From assembly GCA_025349905.2 (NCBI GenBank), contig MU625081.1:1-12245 (forward strand): a stretch of 12,245 bases of DNA, in the 5' to 3' direction. Under the pieces are notes generated by a model that saw nothing but the letters and a program-made list of their open reading frames with translations, searched no databases and had not been told where the DNA came from. This DNA is from Blastocladiella britannica. Lineage: Eukaryota; Blastocladiomycota; Blastocladiomycetes; Blastocladiales; Blastocladiaceae. Positions 1 through 7,252 of this stretch are shown here, piece by piece. The stretch's first letter is position 1, and every line of letters starts with the position of its first letter. Made by a program: the position numbers and the translations under genes.

Positions 1-1
1 C

Positions 2-262
2 CTTGCTGCACAGCAGGGGGCACGTAGATCGGGCGCGTCGGGCGCGTCAGCAGTTGGATCGGGCGCGTCGGGCTCGTCAGCTGCGGCGGGAAGAAAGCGG
101 CCGATGGCCTCGGACGCACGGCGGGGCGGGCATGGATTGGCGAAGCGCCCACGCAAGGGGAAGTCGTGGAATTCCAGCAAGAAAAGGCAACGAGAAAAAC
201 AGCTTGGTTTGGCCATTGGAAAGCCAGGGATCGGAGAGTGGTGCAGGAAAAACAAGGACTGA
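2..262 (+). CDS. 3' end of an unrecognised basic protein (partial, enters from left)
   Basis: Reading frame 2 is open from the window edge to a TGA at 260-262, giving 86 residues with no start in view apart from an internal ATG at 104. The product begins with a Ser/Gly/Ala-rich linker made of two 10-residue repeats, encoded by the 30-bp direct repeat at 27-86. It then turns strongly basic (GRKRP, KRPRKGK, KKRQREK) and ends GIGEWCRKNKD. A repeat period that is a multiple of three and G/C-rich third positions favour this frame over the overlapping frame 3, which is also open. The basic stretches could be nuclear or nucleolar localisation signals, which is inference. I do not recognise the family. 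The next gene starts only 115 bp downstream in the same direction. It could also be non-coding GC-rich sequence. Confidence 0.4.
   Translation, partial: LAAQQGARRSGASGASAVGSGASGSSAAAGRKRPMASDARRGGHGLAKRPRKGKSWNSSKKRQREKQLGLAIGKPGIGEWCRKNKD
27..86 (+). repeat. 30-bp tandem direct repeat, two imperfect copies
   Basis: Copies at 27-56 and 57-86 both begin GATCGGGCGCGTCGGG and differ at a few later bases. In frame 2 they encode two Ser/Gly/Ala-rich decapeptides, (R/G)SGASG(A/S)SA(V/A). The period divisible by three suggests an in-frame expansion of a disordered linker. Confidence 0.75.
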
Positions 263-377
263 CGAATTCCATTGGTGATAAAACGGACGTTTTGTTCCAC
301 TTCACTTCCATCTCAGAATTCCAACACCCGAACTCTGTTCAGTGCGCAGCCGTGAAGCGAAAAAAGCGAAAAAGTAA

Positions 378-2386
378 ATGAAATCCGCTCTCGATGTCCT
401 GCTGCCTGACGAGCTCCTGGTCCGCGTATCGACATTCTTGGACCTCCCGGCGGTCCTGGCCCTCCGCGCCGCCTCGCGCTGTCTGTCCAGCCTGACCCCG
501 TTCATGCTCCAACACGATCCGACCACACGCGCGCTCATGGCTATTGTCGTCGGCGGCACGGCCGCAAGCGGCGACGCCATCATTCGCGCCTCCAAGCACG
601 ACTCGCGCCAACTCGCCCGCCAGGTTGTCCACCGCCTCGTGTGCCGACCACATCGCAACCGTCGCTTTTCGCTCAAGCTAATGGCCCTGCCGACGATTAT
701 CCGTGACTTTGTCCACCACCGTGACTATGGGCTCGACGCCGACGGCTTTGTCGAGTTGCTGCACGGCATTTTTCAATTGTCGCCCCCAATGGCCCTGCAT
801 TTACTCGGCCTGGTTGGCTTGGCCGGCCCTGGTTGGGTCATGGGTGTCACCTCCGACAATGGCAGCGCCAATGGCTATGCGCTGGAGATGTATGCCGCCA
901 TGCTGAATTTCGGCGTGCTGGAGGACCGCCGGCTCGAGGGAATGCGCGCCGACATTGCCAAACGGTTCTTGGACCTGGCCGCGCCCCCGTCGGACTTTGA
1001 CTGGATCCGGAACGCGGCACACTTTGCGCAAACGTCAGATGGACTTGCTGACGATGGATCCGAGCCGGATAGAGACGACTACCTTCCCATGAGCGGTCTG
1101 TTATCCAATTTTTCTGGGTGTTATCTGGCTAACCTGTCCTCCCTTACATAGTTTTGGTGGACCCGTACGAGCTCGTCGTCGTACCCCTCGGTGGCCTCGC
1201 CTGGGTCATGTCGCAAATTCGCAGCACCAATCCGATTATTGTCTCGTTTGGTGCCAAGCTCCTGATCCGGATCAATATCGGTATCCTCGACGACAACACC
1301 GTACTCAACCACCCTGGCGCTGCTTCTGGGCTCGTTGAAGCGCTTTCGAGCGCTGCGGCATTGGAAGGGACGGACATTTGGCATTTATGGTGCACCACAG
1401 AACGGTATCTTGGAACCCGGCCTTCGCTTATACACGACGTTCTCGTTTCGGATCTAGTCAAAAATATTGCAACACGCTGCAAGCAACCCTCGCCCGATTA
1501 CGACTGGACAGGTGCTCCAGCAGCTGTGCGCGGTCTCTACAAATTTGCAATCCAGGAAAACGCTTCCCCTGATGTGGTCTGTGAGATTGCGGATGTTGCC
1601 ATTGCTATATGCCAACACCCACTCACCAACCTCTTTAAACGCTTGGATCTGATCGATCAACTCCTGAATCTCCCCGTCGAGACCGTCGTCCACTCGCTGA
1701 TCGAGAAAGTGGACGTTCCCGCTTTCTACGCCCTCTTCATTTCCAACCCTCATCTCAACAACGAATGCCAGGCCTACACTTTTTCGCGCCTTCTCATGCT
1801 TCCAAACACACTGGCGGATCGAAATACCTCTCGCAACCTGGTGCACCAGTGCGGACGCGCCATCGCTTCGCTGGGCGGCTGGGGCCGGATACTGGCCATT
1901 ATATCGACCGCCGACGACGAGGAATTGCCCAACCTTTTCCACAATGTCGTCCAAGTGTGTTTTGGCGAGCCCGAGATCCTCGCGGCCTTGGAGGCGCCTC
2001 CCACGCGACAGTGGTGCGCTCGGCTGATCAGTCATTGTACCGTGAAGCCGGTGGTGACATACGATCGCATGGTCCAAGTCGTCGCCATTCTCGCGCAGCT
2101 GGGCGACCAGTTGGTGGAATATGCAGCGAATATCGACACACTCCACGGCGCAACTCCAAACCAAATCCTGCTTGCCAAGTCGAATCTGCGGCTGGTGATG
2201 GCCATGATCGATTTCATTGACCCGAACTTGGCGGGGATTAAGCCGACGGCGCCGCTGGTGCCGATTTGGCACAGGGTCATGGAAGCGGTCATGAGCACCT
2301 GTCTTTGGTACCGCACGAGTCCGGGGTCACATAGCGGGGTGCTGTGCGAGGAGTGTAGGGAGCGGTTATCGAAGCTTTGGGAGTGA
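378..2386 (+). CDS. F-box protein with a helical C-terminal region
   Basis: Exons are 378-1095 and 1152-2386, with a 56-nt phase-1 intron (GTCTGT...TACATAG, CTAAC branch-like motif at 1129-1133). The spliced product is 650 residues. Residues 8-43 match the F-box pattern: LPDELLVRVSTFLDLPAV followed by LRAASRCLSSL. In known F-box proteins this region binds Skp1, so the likely role is a substrate adaptor of an SCF ubiquitin ligase in the cytosol or nucleus. The remaining ~600 residues show no WD40 or leucine-rich repeat periodicity that I can see. They are rich in amphipathic helix-like stretches and may form an ARM/HEAT-like fold, which is inference. The C-terminus has a CEEC pair. The intron is needed because exon 1 stops at 1149-1151 in its own frame, while the second frame is open for over 400 codons. 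The 5' splice site GTCTGT is non-standard at +3. No substrate can be inferred. Confidence 0.85.
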
Positions 2387-2508
2387 TTCAAATGTACATT
2401 TTGACTGGCTCGGCTGCTGCGTGCATCCGGCGATATTTTGGAGGCCATGTCGTTTGATCCAGTTGCATTTCGCTCATCGCGTAGAGAAACCGTCTTTCAA
2501 ATTTTCGA

Positions 2509-2529
2509 AATAAAATTATAAATAATAAA
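2509..2529 (+). terminator. Two AATAAA polyadenylation signals after the F-box gene
   Basis: AATAAA occurs at 2509-2514 and again at 2524-2529, in an AT-rich stretch 120-140 bp after the F-box stop codon. The second copy lies only 2 nt before the RPB9 ATG at 2532. The F-box 3' UTR therefore probably runs into, or overlaps, the RPB9 5' UTR. Confidence 0.55.
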
Positions 2530-2531
2530 CT

Positions 2532-3082
2532 ATGGCCGACTCGTCAAAGGCGCGCTTCTGCCAGCACTGGTGCGCATACTGATATTTCAAAAGAGAAATC
2601 TTGTCCTCGACCTCACGTTTTGCTCGTCAATCACGCAGCCAGAACCTCCTCAATCCGCGCGAGCACGTCAGCCCAGACACGGGCATGCCATTTCTGGCGT
2701 ACGTGTGCCGGTCGGGGTGCGACTATGCCGAGGAAGCCACCAGCTCGGTCGTGTACCGGCACGAGGTCAAGAAGCGATTGGCGTCCGTCTATTTTTTCTC
2801 CATTTCGTTATGGAATTCGACGCGATCATTTTTTGTGACGAAAATCACAGGGCCGAAAATACGCGCGTCGAAAACCTGTTGCAGGACCCAACGCTGCCGC
2901 GGCAGCGCATGCAGTGCCCGAGCGACATGTGCGTGGGCCGGTGCGCCGACGACGAGGTGGTGTACTACCAGGACCGGTCGCAGCACAAGGATGCGGGCAT
3001 GACGTTGTTCTACGTGTGCACGCACTGCCACGCGCAATGGGGCTCGGCGCCGACCAAACGACAGGGCGGAGAGGCTGCATGA
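2532..3082 (+). CDS. RPB9: DNA-directed RNA polymerase II subunit RPB9
   Basis: Exons are 2532-2569, 2639-2782 and 2851-3082, with phase-2 introns of 69 and 68 nt. The product is 137 residues, against 122-125 in yeast and human. Splicing restores the N-terminal zinc ribbon FCQHCQNLLNPRE (C10, C13), then C36 and C40, the RPB9 hallmark YRHE...DPTLPR (residues 52-78), and the C-terminal TFIIS-like ribbon ending FYVCTHC (C117, C120). The QHKDAGM stretch lacks the acidic DE pair of the TFIIS, RPA12 and RPC11 hairpins, which argues for RPB9 rather than those paralogues. RPB9 is a small Pol II core subunit affecting start-site choice, elongation and fidelity in the nucleus. Cys spacing is unusual: CRSGC is C-x3-C where C-x2-C is usual, and the third knuckle, C83-PSDM-C88-VGR-C92, is about six residues longer than the common CPxC form. 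The first exon is only 38 nt and, unspliced, would stop at 2580-2582. Confidence 0.92.
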
Positions 3083-3116
3083 CCAATGTATATATGAATA
3101 CAAATGACACCCATTT
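3083..3116. other. 34-nt spacer between convergent RPB9 and MFS stop codons
   Basis: Only 34 mostly A/T-rich bases separate the TGA of RPB9 (3080-3082) from the TAA of the minus-strand transporter (3117-3119). There is no AATAAA on either strand here. Each mature 3' UTR must therefore extend into the other gene's coding sequence or use a non-consensus signal. Confidence 0.7.
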
Positions 3117-4945
3117 TTACAGATCCACCACCTCGTCCTCGCTCGGCAATCCGGCCACTGCCACCGCGGCCGGCACCTCGGACTTGCCCTCCTCGAGCTC
3201 CTCGGGACGTACCCAGACGGTCGCCGCCAGTGCTGCCAGCCAGAACAGCGCGCCGACCGCGTACGAGGCGCCGTCGTGCTGCCCGACCGTTGCCCCGTAG
3301 ACGCCCGCAAACAGCAGCGGGCCAACTATGGTGGCGATCCCGGAGATGGCTGCCTGGGCGCCGAGAAGCAGGCCCGTTTCGTTGGCGCTGCGGACGGTGC
3401 GGGTCATGAGCACGCGCATCAGCGGCATGGCAATGATCCCGATCGCATCAATGGGGGTAGCTATACATTCCGTTTTTATTTGTTAGATTTTGCTGAAGAG
3501 GACACCTCTCTAACGAGAATAGCGTACCAAGAGTAAACATGAGCCCTGTGGGTGCAATCGAGTACAAGAAAAACGTCGTGGCATAACTGAGGAACCCGAC
3601 CTGGATGACCTTGACCTCGAACGGCATCTTGGGGTTCTTGGGAGTCTGCAGCAGCAGCGGCGTGGACTCGGTGTGCCCATTGGCGTCGGTTGCAGTGTCG
3701 TCCGACGGAGGAGCAATCTTTGCGGGTTTGGAGCGAGCATATGGAAGGAAGAATGCGAGTGCAATCACTTTGCACAAGAACGACAGGCTCTGGAACAGGC
3801 CATTTTCGGCCGAGGTCCAGCCAAACTGCCGGTATGTATAGGGGACAAAGACGGTATAGTGTGCCGACAATGCAAGCTGTTTTTGGTAATGCAAGTCTCA
3901 GTTGTCTGCTGTTTGAATGTAAAATGAAAGAAGCAATCGTACGTTGGTAAAGAATGCCAGTGCAAATAAAACCATGCGAGAACGGTTCCATGGCTCCCAA
4001 AGCATCTTGATCCCATCGAGCCAGTGGCGCGCGGGCTCACCAGGAGCGGCCGCTGGTGGTGGTGATGAACTGGTCACGTCTGACGAGGCGGCAACAGTGC
4101 TCGAGGGAACCAGTACCTGGATCAGCACCGCATTCAAGAGGAAAATGAACCCAGCGACTATAAACACCAGGAGCGGGGAGGCAGGGTAAATCTCCACCAG
4201 TCCCGTCATGACCAGCGGCCCAATCATCATGCCCGCAAAGACTGAGCCTTCCGCCAGCGAGAAAAAGTAGGTGCGATGGGCGGCGGGAATCACGTCGGTG
4301 AGGAGACCATAAAATGCTGGAATGGGGAGTAGAGATTTGGTCAGCATTCATCGCCGGAATAGAAGAAGCTTGGCCGCATCGCAGACCGACCGAATGCATC
4401 GGAGAAGGACACGGAGCGAGTCACGCACCCGCCAAGAACGATTGCAGCCCCCCCGACAAGCCCATGAGACCGAAACCGGCAGCCAGGTACCACGGCGACA
4501 GGCCCAGCGAAGAGACTGCCACCAAGATGGCCATGTTGGCGCCCTCGGCCAGGATGGGAAGCAACATGAACGGTTTACGGCCCCACTTTGGACTGTCGGA
4601 CAGTTTGCCGAGCGGCGAGGCGACCAGGACCTGTGGGATCGTGGTGCAAAGGGCCAGGGCGGTGGAGATCTCGGCAATTACCCGTTGGACTGTATTGTAA
4701 TTTGTAAGCCCAGTGAATGAAGAAATGAGAATGGAGCATGTACCATGCGGTTGCTGGCAGAATGCCATGTCGGGTACACCGCCCAGGCCGCCCATTGTGG
4801 AGGTTGGGTGCTCGGCGTCAAAGACCTTGGCGCAGCTCAGGCCAAGAACCAGCTGGGCCTGCGGGGCCATAATCATGCTGTACCCGAGCGCCAGCGTGAA
4901 GGGGATGGTGAGCTGCCAGTAGGCGAGGGTCGAGATGGTCGTCAT
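3117..4945 (-). CDS. Major facilitator superfamily transporter (MFS_1)
   Basis: Five exons on the minus strand: 4945-4744, 4689-4429, 4316-3943, 3876-3528 and 3460-3117. The introns are 54, 112, 66 and 67 nt, and the product is 509 residues. MFS motif A lies in the loop after the second membrane segment: SPLGKLSDSPKWGRK, residues 92-106. Alternating hydrophobic segments follow, enough for the usual 12-helix fold, for example LFALAFFTNLALSAHYTVF across the exon 3/4 junction and ISGIATIVGPLLFAGVYG in exon 5. The general pattern resembles drug:H+ antiporter/TetA and HIAT1-type (MFSD14) proteins, but I cannot name a substrate. A long loop between helices 6 and 7 is Ser/Pro/Ala-rich. The predicted cytosolic 8-9 loop carries ESTPLL (349-354), an acidic dileucine motif that may direct the protein to the vacuole or endosomes. 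Branch-like motifs CTGAC (intron 2) and CTAAC (intron 4) support the models. Intron 1 is a multiple of three without a stop and could be retained. The start at 4945 was chosen because in-frame sequence upstream is promoter-like and overlaps the divergent gene. Confidence 0.88.
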
Positions 4946-5062
4946 TCTGTCGGTTTTTTTGGTAAAAGGGTTGGCGGGCCAACGTATGAGGGCGAGCGCA
5001 CTCAACTTTCCCAAAAAAAAATCATCTCCCCCGAAAAAAACCCCAACACACATAAAAAAGAA
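4946..5062. promoter_or_regulatory. Bidirectional promoter between the MFS and AFG1 genes
   Basis: This 117-bp gap lies between two divergent ATGs, so it must hold both 5' UTRs and core promoters. It contains a palindrome GTTGGC-GG-GCCAAC at 4970-4983 with perfect 6-bp arms. It also has A-runs at about 5011-5019 and 5034-5040 and an A/C-rich leader just before the AFG1 ATG. No TATA box is evident. The palindrome could bind a dimeric factor, which is inference. Confidence 0.6.
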
Positions 5063-5464
5063 ATGGCTTCCACAGCACTCCGGCCAGTCGTGGCCGAGCT
5101 CTCGGCAGTGCGTGCCGCCCGCTCGGCGTCGCTGCCCAGATTCGCACACTCGCCCTCGCGCACTCCCCCGCACCCGACCGCGCGCCACTTGTCGGGCACC
5201 GCATCCCCACCATCTTTGCTGCACCCACCAGTACCACCAGCGCGTGGCCGCTTCCACCAACCGTACCAGGGCAATGGTTCTGCCTCTTGGCCATCGTCAC
5301 CCTCACGGCGCACCTCCTCAGCTCCCGGCACCCGCCGCCACTACTCGGCCACGCCGATCCAGGACCTGCCCCCGGGCCTCGTGCATCCGTCGCGCGCAAC
5401 GCCGACCTCCCCACCGCTCCCCCCGCCCTCGTTGTCGTCATCTTCGTCGCAGTCACAGCAACAA

Positions 5465-5496
<32 letters not shown>

Positions 5497-7005
5497 AAAG
5501 CGCGGGTCTCCTCATGGCCCCTTGGAAGAGTATCGTGGCCTTGTGCGCGCCGGTAAAGTCACCATGGACACCCACCAGTTGGAGGTGGTGCACCGACTGC
5601 AGGCCATGCACGACCGTGTCGCCGCTCACCTGCCACCGCCGCCTGCGCGCGCCGCGTCGTTGTCTGCTGAGGATGCGGCCGATGCCGAGCACGGTGCGTC
5701 CCTATGGCGTAGGTTCCAGAGCATCTTTGGCGGCGGACATGGCTCTGGCAATGACCTGGATGGTGAGGCGGTGCCCCACGTTTCGGTGCCGAGTCTATAT
5801 CTGGTACTCTTTTCTTTCCATGGCGATTGCTCTCCATCTAACATGAAAAAAACTATAGTATGGAAGCGTCGGCACGGGCAAGACCTTCACCATGGACCTG
5901 TTTTACGACACGCTGCCGACCCACATCAAAAAGAAACGCATTCACTTTAACCAGTTTATGATTAGCTACCATGCGAGTACGTAGTCTTACTTTTCTTTGA
6001 ATGATGCGCATGGACTCAAGAATATGAATTTAAATAATAATAAAAACAGGAAACCACCAAATCCAAATCGAGTCGGGACAGTTTTTAGACGCCATGCCTC
6101 AGGTTGCTGCCGAGCTCGCGGCTTCGGCACAGGTGCTGTGCTTTGACGAGTTCCAGGTCACCAACATCGCCGACGCCATGATCCTGCGCCGCCTGCTCGG
6201 CCTGCTTTGGCACAAGGGCGTGGTGATGGTTCTGACCTCGAACCGGTTCCCCGACGAGCTCTACAAGAACGGGCTGCAGCGCGAATCGTTTATTCCGTGC
6301 ATTGAGCTGATCAAGACCGTGTGCGAGGTCGTCAACCTGTCATCGGGAGTGGACTACCGCAAGCGTGTGCAGGGGGCATCCAACGTGTACTTTCACCCCA
6401 TTGACCGCGAGACCAACGTCCTGGTGGAATCACTGTGGGCCAGGTTGACTGCCGGCCACGAGATCACGCCGCGGGAACTCCCACACACGGGCCGCGCCGT
6501 GACGGTGCCCGCGCAAGTAGCCGAGCTGGGAGTCGCACGCTTCAGCTTTGACGATCTGTGCGGGTCCCCACTGGCCGCCGCCGACTACCTGGCGGTCGTG
6601 CGCGCGTACCCAGTAGTGCTAGTGACGGACGTGCCGATGCTGTCGGTGACGCAGAGCCGTAGCGAGTTGCGGCGGTGGATCACGTTCGTGGACAATGCGT
6701 ACGAGCACCGCACGTGCCTGCTGCTGCAGACCACCGCTCCTCCACACTTGCTGGTGGCACCACCGTCGATCGACGAGGAGCCTACCGACGAGGAACGGTT
6801 TGCGGTGGACCGCACGCTGTCGCGGCTGATTGAAATGCAGGGCGAAGAGTGGGTCACCGATCCAACCCTCAAGGCTTGCGTCCTGGATGCCGTGACTCTG
6901 GCGGCGGCCGATTCGAGTGTGGACACAGTGGTGGAGGGTGCTCGGGCCACGGGTGGACGCTTTGCCCAAGGTCCAATGAGCCAGGGGACGGCGCGTCTGA
7001 CTTGA
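5063..7005 (+). CDS. AFG1: AFG1/LACE1-family mitochondrial ATPase
   Basis: Exons are 5063-5803, 5859-5976 and 6050-7005, with introns of 55 nt (CTAAC at 5838-5842) and 73 nt (GTACGT donor). The product is 604 residues, versus about 480-510 in human AFG1L and yeast Afg1. The conserved family core starts at [10 protein letters not shown]...[10 protein letters not shown] in exon 1. Walker A, GSVGTGKT (249-256), is created at the first splice junction as [17 protein letters not shown] and RIHFNQFM follow. Walker B is CFDEFQV (D319, E320), with N-IADAMI after it, sensor-like TSNR (349-352), and the C-terminal family motif [14 protein letters not shown]1 proteins are P-loop ATPases of the mitochondrial inner membrane or matrix, linked to turnover of respiratory-chain subunits. 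The first 100 residues are Arg/Ser/Ala/Pro-rich with almost no acidic residues at the start, as expected for a mitochondrial presequence. They are followed by a Ser run and 14 consecutive Gln (132-145), which is the main reason for the extra length. It is divergently transcribed from the MFS gene. Confidence 0.94.
5456..5497 (+). repeat. CAR (poly-Gln) tract in AFG1 exon 1
   Basis: Fourteen consecutive CAG/CAA codons encode Gln 132-145, after a Ser-rich run and one extra Gln-Ser. The mixed CAG/CAA codons make slippage less likely than in a pure tract and suggest selection for the Gln run itself or an older expansion. Confidence 0.9.
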
Positions 7006-7252
7006 TCTTTGACTTAGCCTTGCATTAATACAATATCCTGTACTTTACACGTTTTTCCGGATCTGCAGCTCTCAAAAACGCGGCGCCACAGCGGTTTTTG
7101 CTCTTTCCATTTACGGATCGCGTACCACACAGCTTGCCCACACACTCTCCATCAATCCTCTATATCAGACTCGGATCGGAACTTTTAGACCAAGTGTGAG
7201 AGGCAATCCTGCACCAGGCACACATAATCGCAAAAAGAGTAGAAGAAGAAAC
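7006..7252 (+). promoter_or_regulatory. AFG1 3' UTR and NIPA-gene promoter region
   Basis: This 247-bp gap between two same-strand genes has no coding frame that I can support. Its first part is AT-rich (TTAATACAATAT near 7025-7036) and may hold a non-consensus AFG1 polyadenylation signal. A TATA-like TATATC lies at 7161-7166, about 90 bp before the NIPA ATG. The last 30 bases are purine-rich (AAAAAGAGTAGAAGAAGAA), as in a leader. Confidence 0.4.

Noticed and set aside
1454..2272. 272-codon minus-strand open frame opposite the F-box gene
   Set aside because: It is a shadow of G/C-rich coding sequence. The product is His/Arg-rich without domains, while the plus strand carries the longer, phase-consistent frame.
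2532..2582. Short upstream ORF (16 codons) before an RPB9 gene
   Set aside because: It is the first RPB9 exon read through its donor site. Splicing 2570-2638 restores FCQHCQNLL exactly.
3117..4945. Bacterial tetracycline-resistance gene acquired by transfer
   Set aside because: The gene has four spliceosomal introns and the same codon bias as its neighbours, and the resemblance is only at the level of the MFS superfamily.
4745..5062. Plus-strand frame open upstream of the AFG1 ATG at 5063
   Set aside because: It lies antisense to MFS exon 1 and the shared promoter. The presequence-like Arg/Ala/Ser composition begins at 5063.
4421..5260. Long minus-strand open frame extending upstream of the MFS start at 4945
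   Set aside because: The extra ~105 codons run through A/T-run promoter sequence and antisense to AFG1 exon 1, and give a Trp/Arg/Gly-rich peptide with no family resemblance. ATG 4945 gives a normal MFS N-terminus.
5456..5497. CAR tracts considered as a CRISPR-like or satellite array
   Set aside because: They are in-frame Gln codons within conserved genes, with no repeat-spacer structure.
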